Shown here in pieces: positions 34,567 to 42,505 of a DNA stretch of 64,000 nt. The DNA is taken from assembly GCA_963851245.1 (NCBI GenBank), contig CAWKOH010000012.1, positions 372,001 to 436,000 on the forward strand, written 5' to 3'. The translations under genes were made by a program, and so were the position numbers. Every line of letters begins with the position of its first letter. Within the stretch, counting starts at the first letter, position 1. Origin of the DNA: CAWKOH01 sp963851245 (GTDB taxonomy: Bacteria; Actinomycetota; Acidimicrobiia; Acidimicrobiales; Palsa-688). Under the pieces are notes generated by a model. The model was not told where the DNA came from and searched no databases. It saw nothing but the letters and a program-made list of their open reading frames with translations.

Positions 34567-34631
34567 GGCTGCCCCATCCCAGGGACGGTGCAGCCGTCTG
34601 TCACATTGATTTGCTCCGCTAGCTCGGTCAT
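34563..34631 (-). CDS. 22-codon mini-ORF bridging the P450 and DUF1059-like genes
   Basis: The ATG (34631) overlaps the P450 stop and the TGA (34563) overlaps the next ATG, so it exactly fills the gap by two ATGA junctions. The peptide begins MTELAEQINVT and then has GC and a Pro/Gly-rich end. Its first half matches the N terminus of the NTF2-like protein at 33659-34162 (LAExxNVTxGC), with about 26 of 34 bases identical. It could be a translational coupler, a real micropeptide, or a relic of a duplicated gene start. Confidence 0.45.
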   Translation of the reverse strand: MTELAEQINVTDGCTVPGMGQP

Positions 34632-35971
34632 GAACCGAACCTTAGAGGCAGGCGGCCCATGCCCTGTATGAACGGGTTGGCCCAGCGCACCGCCGGGCCG
34701 GCCAGCTCCCAGTTCGGGAACCTGGCCACCAGCCGCTCGAGGATTATCACCGAGTTGGTCCGGGCCAGTAGAGCTCCGGGGCAGGAGTGCTCGCCATAGC
34801 CGAATCCCTGATGATCGTGGTCGAAGGCCCGGGTGATCTTGTACTCGTCGGGATCCTCCCAGATGTCCTCATCCCGGTTGCCGCTGGAGTAGGCCATCAT
34901 GACGTAGTCGTCCTTGCGGATGAGCTGCCCGCCGAGCTCGATGTCCTGACTCGCGGTCCGGCAGCCGGACCAGTTCAGAGGGTTGAACCGCAGCGTCTCC
35001 TCTACGGCGTTCGGGGCCAGTTCGGGCCGCTCGACCAGCAGGCGCCGCTGCTCGGGATGCTGGGCGAGGAGCAGCATGATGAAGGCCAGCAGAGACCTGG
35101 TCGTCTCGCCCACGTTGACGAAGGTGTGGATGAACGAGATGGCCATCCCGAGCGGCACCGGGCCGCCGTCGTGTTCGGAGCGGGCGATCGTGCTCACCAG
35201 GTCGTCGCCCTGGGTTCCACTTGCCTTCCGTTCGGCGAGCAGCTCCCCGCAGTAGTCGTGGAACTCGCCCACCTGGCCACGGATCCGGGCCGCTTCCCCG
35301 GGCTCCATGTTCGGGTTGATGGTGATGGCCAGCATCTGAGCTGAGGACATCTCGATGAACCGCTCCCGCATGTCGGCCGGTACCCCGATCAGCTCGGTCA
35401 TGAGAGCGGCGGGGATCTGCCCGACGGTCGTCACGAAATCGACCTCGGCGCCCGCTTCGACCCGGTCGAGGAACTCGTCGGTGATCTCGGCGATACGCGG
35501 CTTCTGGGCTCGCACCAGGCTGGGACGCAACGATTTCATCATGATGTTGCGGATCTGGCCGTGCCGCGGCGGATCGGAGATCATGAGGCTCTCGAAGTCG
35601 GGGTCGCCCATCGAGAGCTTGCCGTGGGCGATCGTCCGCCGCGTCTCCGCCGGGCTGAGATGGCCGGCGCGGATCTTTTCCCTGGCCCAGTCCGGAAGTT
35701 GATGCATCACGGTCTCGGGATCGCTGGCATCACCGATGGCGAAGCCGTACCTGCTCGAGAACAGATCGGGGTGGCTGCCCACGAACCGCTGCTGCTCGTA
35801 CTTGGAGAGAACCCAAAAGCCAGTCGGGTACCCAGGGGGCTCGTACCAGTACACCGGGGCGGCGTGGCGTTGCGCCGCGATCGAGGCGTAGATCACTTCG
35901 GGGTCCTGGTTGTAGAACGCCGCGTCTTCCCAGGCGGGCCAATCCACGGCGGTTTGCGGTGTCGTCGTCAC
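34628..35971 (-). CDS. Cytochrome P450
   Basis: A 447-residue soluble bacterial P450. The heme loop FGYGEHSCPG has the ligand C397; the ExxR pair is E325/R328; and the I-helix VNVGETT (about 287-291) stands in for AGxxT, with Glu before the conserved Thr. The GTG start has GAGGAGA upstream. It sits 29 bp after the oxocamphor-hydrolase-like gene and ahead of its ferredoxin. By analogy with Rhodococcus camphor degradation it may hydroxylate a cyclic substrate so that an SDR can form the diketone; the substrate is not known. Confidence 0.93.
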   Translation of the reverse strand: MTTTPQTAVDWPAWEDAAFYNQDPEVIYASIAAQRHAAPVYWYEPPGYPTGFWVLSKYEQQRFVGSHPDLFSSRYGFAIGDASDPETVMHQLPDWAREKIRAGHLSPAETRRTIAHGKLSMGDPDFESLMISDPPRHGQIRNIMMKSLRPSLVRAQKPRIAEITDEFLDRVEAGAEVDFVTTVGQIPAALMTELIGVPADMRERFIEMSSAQMLAITINPNMEPGEAARIRGQVGEFHDYCGELLAERKASGTQGDDLVSTIARSEHDGGPVPLGMAISFIHTFVNVGETTRSLLAFIMLLLAQHPEQRRLLVERPELAPNAVEETLRFNPLNWSGCRTASQDIELGGQLIRKDDYVMMAYSSGNRDEDIWEDPDEYKITRAFDHDHQGFGYGEHSCPGALLARTNSVIILERLVARFPNWELAGPAVRWANPFIQGMGRLPLRFGS

Positions 35972-36000
35972 GGTCTCCTCGCTGGATCAGTCCCGGTGCA

Positions 36001-36855
36001 TCAGTCGGACCAGGGCTTCTCGTCCCACGGGCGGTCGAGCGCCTGCATGCCCGCACCGAAGGGGAAGAACTGGCGCTGGGCCCACATCTCGGCCTGAAGA
36101 CCGTGGTGGAGCTCGTCCAGGAACGCCCGCCTCAGGCTCTGTGTCAACACATACTTCGTGTTGCGGTTCACGATCGGTGGCCGCTTCACGATCTCCCCCG
36201 CTATCTCCCAGGCCCGATCGAGGAGCCGCTCCCGGGGCAGCACCTCGTGAACGACGCCCCACTCCTTGGCTTCCTGAGCGGTCAGCTTGTAGCCGGTGAA
36301 GAGCAGGTAGCGGGAACGGCTGGGTCCGACCAGAGCGTCCCACACGACGTGCTGACCGTCACCTGGCACCATGCCACGGGGGTAATGGGAGAGATCCTGG
36401 AAATACGCATCGTCGGATGCGAGGACGATGTCCATGAGCAACGGCACTTCGGAGTGCATGGTGCAGGGACCGTTGATGGCCGCTACTACCGGCACGTTGA
36501 TAGCGAGCAGGTTCTCGATGATCATGCGGCCGAACCACGACTTCTCGTCCATGATCGCCACGCCCTCCGCGTCGGCGTAGGCGTTGTAGAGAGGCGCTCC
36601 GCTCTCGGTCACGGGCTTACCCCACAAGGCGTTGTAGGAATCCCCAGTACCGGTGTGGATCACGCACTTGATCTCCTCCCGATCGCCCGCGATGTCGGCG
36701 AAAGCATCGGCCATGGAATCGTGCGACTCCCAAAACCACTGGAGAGGTCCGCCGTCGGTGTGGCACTGCATCAAGAGGATGCCCTCAGGGCTCAACTCGA
36801 ACTTGTAGTGCTTGTAGCTGTCCTTCCACTCCGCGTACCGCGTTCGCTTGACCAC
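36001..36855 (-). CDS. 6-Oxocamphor hydrolase-like crotonase (retro-Claisenase)
   Basis: A 284-residue crotonase whose catalytic residues match those known for 6-oxocamphor hydrolase: W40 and H45 at the same numbers, and H134, H157, D166 and E256 each 12 residues after H122, H145, D154 and E244 (numbers recalled from the literature). SHYPRGMVPGDG and HTDGGPLQW are the key motifs. The known enzyme cleaves a C-C bond in a cyclic 1,3-diketone, opening the ring to a keto acid. It heads the operon with the P450 and ferredoxin, and two SDRs lie just beyond the divergent TetR gene, giving a full hydroxylate-oxidise-cleave route. Confidence 0.85.
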   Translation of the reverse strand: MVKRTRYAEWKDSYKHYKFELSPEGILLMQCHTDGGPLQWFWESHDSMADAFADIAGDREEIKCVIHTGTGDSYNALWGKPVTESGAPLYNAYADAEGVAIMDEKSWFGRMIIENLLAINVPVVAAINGPCTMHSEVPLLMDIVLASDDAYFQDLSHYPRGMVPGDGQHVVWDALVGPSRSRYLLFTGYKLTAQEAKEWGVVHEVLPRERLLDRAWEIAGEIVKRPPIVNRNTKYVLTQSLRRAFLDELHHGLQAEMWAQRQFFPFGAGMQALDRPWDEKPWSD

Positions 36856-36883
36856 ACATCCCCCTTACCGAGCGTCCCGAGCT

Positions 36884-36906
36884 TTGTACCGACCAGTCAG
36901 TATAAT
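36884..36906. promoter_or_regulatory. TetR-type operator over a TATAAT -10 box
   Basis: TTGTACCGACCAGT (36884-36897) continues to a TATAAT at 36901-36906. TACCGACCAGTCAGTA is an imperfect 16-bp palindrome with half-site TACyGACy. It lies between the retro-Claisenase/P450 operon and the divergent TetR gene, so repressor binding would block the TetR promoter. The 14-bp block recurs at 39202-39215. Confidence 0.6.
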
Positions 36907-36979
36907 GCACCCCGCCGGGACCGTGCGAAGGCGATTCCGGCTCCGCCCGAAAGGCACGCTGCGGTCAGGGGAGACGGGC

Positions 36980-37636
36980 ATGACGTCAAGTGAAGCGGTC
37001 GATGATTCTCGGCGGAGCCTGAAGTGGCAGGCCCGTCGTGACGCCATCGTCGATATCTCGGCGCGGGTCTTCGCGCACGGGGGCTACCACGCCACCGGCA
37101 TAACCGAGCTGTGCGTCGCCAACGATCTCGGGAAGGGTGCCCTGTACCACTACATCGGGTCGAAGGAGGAGCTTCTCGCCGCCATCCATGACCGGGTGAT
37201 GGACGAGGTGATGCTGGGCGCCGACCGGGTGGCCAAAGCCGGCGGCTCGCCGTCGGAGCAGCTGTCCATGCTTGGGGACGAGTTGCTCGACGTCATAGCC
37301 CGGTATCCCGATCATGTCTGGGTCTTCCTGCACGAATTTCCCGCCTTGACGGACGGGCGCGCCGAGCAGTTCCGGCTCCGGCGGCGGGAGTACGAAAGGC
37401 GAGTGGAGCAAACCCTTCAGGCCGGCATCGATTCCGGCGAGTTCCGTGAGGTCGACTCGAGGCTTACAGCGCTGGCGTGGCTCGGCATGCACAACTACAC
37501 GTACCTGTGGCTGAAGCCGGGAGGTCGCCTATCCGCCCGGGACGTCGCCAAGCCCTTTGCCGACATCTTCATCCGGGGGATCACTCGCCCGACGCCTCCG
37601 AAGCGGGACCGGCGGACCCGTCAGGGCGCCGAGTAG
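36980..37636 (+). CDS. TetR-family transcriptional regulator
   Basis: A 218-residue TetR repressor. The N-terminal HTH is IVDISARVFAHGGYHATGITELCVANDLGKGALYHYIGSKEELL. The C-terminal half (VEQTLQAGIDSGEFREVD, LKPGGRLSARDVAKPFADIFIRGI) has the arrangement of KstR2-like ligand domains that sense acyl-CoAs. I chose ATG 36980 because AGGGGAG lies upstream; longer readings start inside the promoter. It probably represses itself and the divergent P450 operon at 36884-36906, and perhaps the SDR/E1 region through 39202. It ends overlapping the opposing SDR gene by 16 bp. Confidence 0.9.
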   Translation: MTSSEAVDDSRRSLKWQARRDAIVDISARVFAHGGYHATGITELCVANDLGKGALYHYIGSKEELLAAIHDRVMDEVMLGADRVAKAGGSPSEQLSMLGDELLDVIARYPDHVWVFLHEFPALTDGRAEQFRLRRREYERRVEQTLQAGIDSGEFREVDSRLTALAWLGMHNYTYLWLKPGGRLSARDVAKPFADIFIRGITRPTPPKRDRRTRQGAE

Positions 37637-38367
37637 CCGCCGTCGACGACCAGTGCCGAACCGGTAGTCCAGCGGGAGGCGTCACCCGCCAGGTACGAGT
37701 AGGCCCCGACCAGGTCGCCGGCCGAGCCCAGTCCGAGTGGATGCCGGCCGGCGATGGCGTCGAGCGCCTCGTCGGGCAGATCGTCATGGATTGCTGAGCG
37801 GAACGTCCCGGGGCACACACAGTTGACCCGTATACCGTCCCGCGCGTACTCGACGGCGGCGACCTTGGCCAGCTGGATGACGGCGGCCTTGGTCGCGCAG
37901 TACGGAGCGGCGTGCGACCACGCCGTCAGACCGCTGACCGAGGCCGTCAACACGATCGAGCCGGATCGCTGCCTCCGCATGACCGGTACCGCGGCGCGGA
38001 TTCCGTTGACGGCGCCGAGGAGGTTGATCCGAAAGGCCCGCTCCCAGTCCTCCGTCGTGAGGTTGTGGATGCGGCCGTTCGGGGAGAGGACCCCAGCGTT
38101 GCTGATAAGCACATCGAGGCGCCCGAAGCGCTCGACCGCCAGCTCCGCGACCGCCTCCACCTGATCGAACTCGCTCACGTCGGCCAGCACGGTCTCAACC
38201 GAGCCGGTGTGATCCGTGAGGCCGCTGACGGTGGCCTCGAGCGCAGGCCCGCTGACATCACTCAGAACCAGGTCAGTGACAGGTTCGCCGGCGAGCTGGC
38301 GGGACACAGCGGCTCCGAGCGCGCCGCCTGCACCCGTGATGGCGATCGCACGGCGCGCCTCTGTCAC
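37621..38367 (-). CDS. Short-chain dehydrogenase/reductase
   Basis: A 248-residue classical SDR: TGAGGALG cofactor loop near 11-18, NAG in ISNAGVLSP, catalytic Ser in TASVSG, Y-x3-K in YCATK, and VVDGGYSAP at the end. GTG 38367 is chosen; GGCGAGG precedes it and a 14-codon mini-ORF ends on it. It follows another SDR in the same operon. A dehydrogenase for the alcohol made by the P450, delivering the diketone to the oxocamphor-hydrolase-like enzyme, would fit. Confidence 0.9.
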   Translation of the reverse strand: MTEARRAIAITGAGGALGAAVSRQLAGEPVTDLVLSDVSGPALEATVSGLTDHTGSVETVLADVSEFDQVEAVAELAVERFGRLDVLISNAGVLSPNGRIHNLTTEDWERAFRINLLGAVNGIRAAVPVMRRQRSGSIVLTASVSGLTAWSHAAPYCATKAAVIQLAKVAAVEYARDGIRVNCVCPGTFRSAIHDDLPDEALDAIAGRHPLGLGSAGDLVGAYSYLAGDASRWTTGSALVVDGGYSAP

Positions 38368-38408
38368 GCCTCGCCGCCCGGGCTCACCGTTAGGACTGGC
38401 TCGGTCAT
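38364..38408 (-). CDS. 14-codon mini-ORF between two SDR genes
   Basis: The ATG (38408) overlaps the stop of the first SDR (ATGA) and the TGA overlaps the GTG of the second (GTGA). The peptide would be MTEPVLTVSPGGEA. This is the same junction geometry as 34563-34631. It may only serve to pass ribosomes across a 37-bp gap; coding function is doubtful. Confidence 0.25.
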   Translation of the reverse strand: MTEPVLTVSPGGEA

Positions 38409-39184
38409 ACGAGCAGGTACCCACCGTCGACGTTCAGCACCGCTCCGGTCACGAACGCGGAGGCGTCGGAGGCCAGGAACTGGTAGGCGCCGGCCAGGTC
38501 GGTGGCGTGGCCCCAGCGCCGCTGGGCCGTGTGCTCCAAGATGCCGTCTGCCAGCTTCGGGTTGTTCTTCCAGCGTTCTGCCAGGGGGGAATCGAACCAA
38601 CCCGGAGACACGACGTTGACCGTGATGCCCTCACCGGCCAGGTCCAGGGCCAGTCCCTTCGCCAGCCCCACCAGTCCCGCCTTCGAAGCGCTGTAGGCGG
38701 CGAGCCCTTCGCGAGGTCGCTCTCCCAGCACCGAACCGGTGAAGATGAGCCGTCCCCCCCGGTGCATAACCCGGGCCGCGGCCCGGGCTCCGAGGAACGC
38801 GCCAGTGAGGTTGACCTCGAGGACCTGGCGCCACACCGCCGGGTCCGTTTTCAGTGGTCCAGCCACTATGGGCGATATGCCGGCATTGCCGATCCAGACG
38901 TCCAGGCCGCCCCATTCGGCCACCGTGGTGCCGGCGACCTCCTCGTTGAAGCCCGCTTCGCTCACATCGCCGCTGAAGACCAGGGCCGGGCCCGGTAGCT
39001 CCTGCGCTACGGCGCAGATCTCGTCCTTGGTCCGGGCGACCAGCGCCACCTGAGCGCCGGCTCGCGAGAAGGCGTGGGCGAGCACCCGGCCCAACCCCCG
39101 GCCGGCGCCAGTCAGCACCACTCGCTTCCCGGTCACATCGGCCGCGGCCGGGAACGAGTCGGGGATCTCGATCTGTTGGACCAT
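38405..39184 (-). CDS. Short-chain dehydrogenase/reductase
   Basis: A 259-residue SDR: TGAGRGLGRVLAHAF at about 23-37, GNAGISP, Ser in FTGSVLG, YSASK catalytic pair, LNVDGGYLLV end. It resembles 3-oxoacyl-ACP reductase/gluconate-dehydrogenase-type SDRs. ATG 39184 lies directly downstream of the TACCGACCAGT operator (39202), so this gene and the divergent E1 dehydrogenase are probably repressed together. The second SDR follows, coupled through a mini-ORF. Likely an alcohol-to-ketone step on a ring compound. Confidence 0.9.
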   Translation of the reverse strand: MVQQIEIPDSFPAAADVTGKRVVLTGAGRGLGRVLAHAFSRAGAQVALVARTKDEICAVAQELPGPALVFSGDVSEAGFNEEVAGTTVAEWGGLDVWIGNAGISPIVAGPLKTDPAVWRQVLEVNLTGAFLGARAAARVMHRGGRLIFTGSVLGERPREGLAAYSASKAGLVGLAKGLALDLAGEGITVNVVSPGWFDSPLAERWKNNPKLADGILEHTAQRRWGHATDLAGAYQFLASDASAFVTGAVLNVDGGYLLV

Positions 39185-39201
39185 CAGGACCTTTCCCGTT
39201 C

Positions 39202-39223
39202 TTGTACCGACCAGTACAGTACA
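39202..39223. promoter_or_regulatory. Second TetR-type operator copy
   Basis: TTGTACCGACCAGT (39202-39215) is identical to 36884-36897 and is followed by ACAGTACA, giving TGTAC and GTACA arms. It lies between the divergent SDR and E1 dehydrogenase genes, 18 bp from the SDR start and about 7 bp from the assigned E1 start. Confidence 0.6.
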
Positions 39224-39229
39224 CGGTTC

Positions 39230-41254
39230 GTGAACGCCGGCCCATCCTCCCCGCTCGCAGTGTCGACCGACGACCCGTCGTCTCCTCCCGCCTTCTCCGA
39301 CGGGGATCTCATCGAAATGCATCGCCGCATGCTGCTCATCCGGGGATTCGAAGAGCGCGTCTCGGCGCTCTATCGCGACGGAGAGGTGCCCGGCTTCGTG
39401 CACCTCTCGATCGGGCAGGAGGCGTCCGCAGTGGGGGCCTGCTGGCCCCTTCGAGCCGAGGACGTCATCACCTCCACCCATCGCGGCCACGGCCATTGCC
39501 TGGCCAAGGGACTGGCTGCGTTCCCGATGTTTGCCGAGCTAATGGGCAAGGAGCAGGGCACCAACCGCGGCCGCGGAGGATCGATGCACATCGCAGACCC
39601 GAACATCGGGATCTTCGGAGCTAACGGGATCGTGGCCGCCGGCCTGCCGATCGCGGTCGGAGCGGCAACGGCAGCCCAGCTCCGAGCCGAAGGCACAGTG
39701 GCCGTGGCCTTCTTCGGCGACGGGGCGGTGGCCCAGGGCGCATTCCACGAGGCGGTGAACCTGGCGGCCGTTTGGCAGCTCCCGGTCATCTTCTTTTGCG
39801 AGAACAATGGATACGCCGAGTTCTCGCCGGCATCGGCGCAGCATCCCGTCCCGCTCAGCCAGCGAGCAGCCGGCTACGGGGTCGAGTATGCAGCGGTGGA
39901 CGGCAACGATGTCGTGGCGACGGCGGCAACCATGGGGGACGGCGTCCGGGCGGTTCGGGCCGGCCGAGGTCCGGCCCTGATCGAGGCGTCGACGTATCGT
40001 TGGCATGGCCATTACGAAGGCGACCCGCAACGGTACCGGTCGCTCGAGGAGGTCCGGGACTGGGAGACCCGCGACCCTATCGTGGTCCACGCCCGCCGGC
40101 TCCAGTCAGCAGGCATCGACCCTGCAGCCGTCAGCGCATTGGAGTCGGCGGTGGCCCGAGAGCTCGACGAGGCAGTCGAAGCGGCCAGGCGGCTCTCCGG
40201 CCCGTCCGTCGCCACCCTGCGGGACTTCGTCGTGCGTCCCCGACCGGAAACTGTCGAGCCGGTACCTCCGCCCGACGACGCTCCCGTTTTTCGCACCATG
40301 GACGCCATCCGGACCGCCCTCGAGGCCGAGCTGACCCGAGACGACCGGGTCTTCGTCGCCGGTATCGACGTGGCCGCCGGCGGCAACGTTTTCGGGCTCA
40401 CCCGAGGGTTGTACGACCGGTTCGGTGATCGCGTCCGGGACACACCGATCTCGGAGACGGCCATCGTGGGCCTCGGGGTCGGCGCCGCCATGGCCGGGAT
40501 GCGCCCGGTGGTGGAGTTGATGTACCTCGACTTCATCGGAGTCTGCCTGGACCAATTGCTGAACCAGGCGGCCAAGATGCCATTCATGACCGGCGGTTCC
40601 GCTGAGATGGCGTTGACGGTGCGGACACAGTTCGGGGCCGGACGGTCGTCGGGCAGCCAGCACTCGCAAAGCCTCGAAGCCCTTCTGGCGCACATCCCCG
40701 GATTGAGCGTGGTCATGCCGTCGACCCCCGCCGACACTTACGGGCTGCTGCGCGCCGCCATCCAGGACCCCAACCCGGTGATCTTCATCGAGAACAGGCT
40801 CCTTTACGGAATGAAGGGACCCCGACCGGCCCCCGAGCACATCCTCCCGATCGGCAAGTCCGCCGTGGTGCGCCCGGGCCACGATGTGACCGTCGTGTCA
40901 GTGTCGCGGATGGCCCACGAGGCGATCGCCGCGGCCGAAGCCCTCGTCGGCGAAGGCATCTCGGTCGAGGTCATCGACCTCCGCACGGTCGCGCCGCTCG
41001 ACCTGGCGCCGGTCCTGGAATCGGTGCGTAAGACCAGCCGGCTGGTGATCGCCCACGAGGCGGTGGTCCCCTTCGGTATCGGAGCCGAGATCGCCGCCAC
41101 GGTGGGGCGGGAAGCCTTCTGGGACCTCGACGCTCCCATACAACGCATAGGCGCCGCGCCGACTCCCCCTCCCTACGCCCCCGTCCTCGAACAGGCCTGG
41201 CTGCCGGGCCGCGACGACATTGCCGAAGTCGTCCGGCGCCTGGCGGCGGGCTAG
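39230..41254 (+). CDS. Fused alpha-beta 2-oxoacid dehydrogenase E1 component
   Basis: A 674-residue fusion. Residues about 25-340 are E1 alpha: MLLIRGFEERVSALYRDGEVPGFVH, HRGHGHCLAKG and the TPP motif GDGAVAQG (from G163) to ENNGYA (N193). Residues about 346-674 are E1 beta: RTMDAIRTALEAEL, SETAIVGLGVGAAMAG, QHSQSLEALLAHIPGLSVVMPSTP. These are usually separate genes with E2 and E3 next to them; neither is here. It decarboxylates a 2-oxoacid or acetoin-like substrate on TPP. GTG 39230 is tentative; GTG 39260 is possible. It is divergent from the SDR operon across the operator at 39202. Confidence 0.9.
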   Translation: MNAGPSSPLAVSTDDPSSPPAFSDGDLIEMHRRMLLIRGFEERVSALYRDGEVPGFVHLSIGQEASAVGACWPLRAEDVITSTHRGHGHCLAKGLAAFPMFAELMGKEQGTNRGRGGSMHIADPNIGIFGANGIVAAGLPIAVGAATAAQLRAEGTVAVAFFGDGAVAQGAFHEAVNLAAVWQLPVIFFCENNGYAEFSPASAQHPVPLSQRAAGYGVEYAAVDGNDVVATAATMGDGVRAVRAGRGPALIEASTYRWHGHYEGDPQRYRSLEEVRDWETRDPIVVHARRLQSAGIDPAAVSALESAVARELDEAVEAARRLSGPSVATLRDFVVRPRPETVEPVPPPDDAPVFRTMDAIRTALEAELTRDDRVFVAGIDVAAGGNVFGLTRGLYDRFGDRVRDTPISETAIVGLGVGAAMAGMRPVVELMYLDFIGVCLDQLLNQAAKMPFMTGGSAEMALTVRTQFGAGRSSGSQHSQSLEALLAHIPGLSVVMPSTPADTYGLLRAAIQDPNPVIFIENRLLYGMKGPRPAPEHILPIGKSAVVRPGHDVTVVSVSRMAHEAIAAAEALVGEGISVEVIDLRTVAPLDLAPVLESVRKTSRLVIAHEAVVPFGIGAEIAATVGREAFWDLDAPIQRIGAAPTPPPYAPVLEQAWLPGRDDIAEVVRRLAAG

Positions 41255-41255
41255 G

Positions 41256-42422
41256 TCAGCAGCCCAGGGCGCGGGCGATGACCATGTGCTGGATCTCGTT
41301 GGTGCCTTCGCCGATCTCCAGCACTTTGGCGTCACAGTAGAAACGGGCCACCGGGGTATCGAGCATGTACCCGAGGCCGCCGTGAATCTGGACTGCTTCT
41401 GAGGCCGCCCAGGCCGCCACCCGGCTGGCTTTCAGCTTGGCCATGGACGCCTCCTTGAGGAAAGGCTGACCGATGTCGCGCAGGTAGGCCGCTCGGTAGG
41501 TGAGCCACCGGGCTGCCTCCAGCTCGGTCGCGATGTCGGCCAGCTTGAACTGCACTGCCTGGAACTTCGATATCGGCTGCCCGAACTGAACGCGCTGCCG
41601 GGCGTAGTCGGTCGCCAGGTCGAGCACCGCCTGCGTCAGGCTCAACGACAGGGCCGCGATCGAGATCCGTCCGACCTCGAGGGTGGCGAGGAACTGGCCG
41701 AGGCCGAGGTCGGGATCTCCGATGAGCTGATCGTCGGGTACCCATACGTCGTCGAAATACAGCTCACGGGTGTCCAGGCCCCGCCAGCCGATACCGCGCA
41801 TTTTCGGGCCCATGGTGAAGCCGGCCGTGTCCTTCTCGACCATCAGGGTGGCGAACCGCTGCGCCGGCGCGGCGGCCGGTCCGGCCGGCTCGGCGGGCTC
41901 GGCGCGGGCGAGGAGGGTCACCCCGAAGGACATGTCGGTGCCGGCGTTGGAGATAAAAGTCTTGCGCCCATTGATCAGCCACCCGCTGTCCTGCCGTTCG
42001 GCCCGGGTGCTGATCCCGCGGGCGTCGGAACCGGCGTCGGGCTCGGTGAGCCCGAATGCGCCCAGGGCCCGTCCCTCGGCCAGAGGTCGAAGCCAGCGCT
42101 CCCGCTGGGCGTCGTTGCCGAACAGGTACAGAGGCAACGAGCCAATAGTGACGTGAGCCTGCCACGCCGCCGCGACTGACTGGTCGGCCAGCCCGAGCTG
42201 CTCCATGGCGGCGACGAAGCCGACCGTGGACATCCCGATCCCGCCCCACCTCTCGGGGACAAGCATCCCGAGCAGGCCCAAGCTGCCCATCTCCCGGAGC
42301 AGGTCGGTTGGGCAACGCCCTTCCTCCCATGCCAGCGGCGCCCGTGGCGCGATCTCCTTCTGGGCGAAATCGCGGCACAGGCCGACCAGATCTCGTTCGG
42401 ATTCGGAGAGCGAGAAATCCAT
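41256..42422 (-). CDS. Acyl-CoA dehydrogenase
   Basis: A 388-residue ACAD: LTEPDAGSDARGIS loop, FGQPISKFQAVQFKLADIATELEAAR helix, and GGLGYMLDTPVARFYCDAKVLEIGEGTNEIQ with the catalytic-type Glu. It is convergent with the E1 fusion (1-bp gap). Thirteen bases upstream of ATG 42422 is a perfect 18-bp palindrome, so it has its own repressor site. It is a single-gene ACAD rather than a paired one, so probably a homotetramer for simpler acyl-CoAs. Confidence 0.93.
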   Translation of the reverse strand: MDFSLSESERDLVGLCRDFAQKEIAPRAPLAWEEGRCPTDLLREMGSLGLLGMLVPERWGGIGMSTVGFVAAMEQLGLADQSVAAAWQAHVTIGSLPLYLFGNDAQRERWLRPLAEGRALGAFGLTEPDAGSDARGISTRAERQDSGWLINGRKTFISNAGTDMSFGVTLLARAEPAEPAGPAAAPAQRFATLMVEKDTAGFTMGPKMRGIGWRGLDTRELYFDDVWVPDDQLIGDPDLGLGQFLATLEVGRISIAALSLSLTQAVLDLATDYARQRVQFGQPISKFQAVQFKLADIATELEAARWLTYRAAYLRDIGQPFLKEASMAKLKASRVAAWAASEAVQIHGGLGYMLDTPVARFYCDAKVLEIGEGTNEIQHMVIARALGC

Positions 42423-42434
42423 GATCCGATCCTA

Positions 42435-42452
42435 TTGGACCGATCGGTCCAA
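42435..42452. promoter_or_regulatory. Perfect 18-bp palindrome upstream of an ACAD gene
   Basis: TTGGACCGATCGGTCCAA is self-complementary over all 18 bases and ends 13 bp from the ACAD start. GACC and GGTC arms recall TetR operators and are related to, but distinct from, the sites at 36884 and 39202. Confidence 0.65.
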
Positions 42453-42505
42453 CGCCCTGTCAGGTTCGCCGCCGGGTCGGGCGAGGAGGACTTGGAGCAA
42501 CTAGC

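Noticed and set aside
34563..34631. Mini-ORF as a RiPP precursor such as PqqA or mycofactocin MftA
   Set aside because: It lacks the conserved C-terminal residues of those precursors (Glu/Tyr pair or Val-Tyr end) and there is no radical SAM enzyme nearby.
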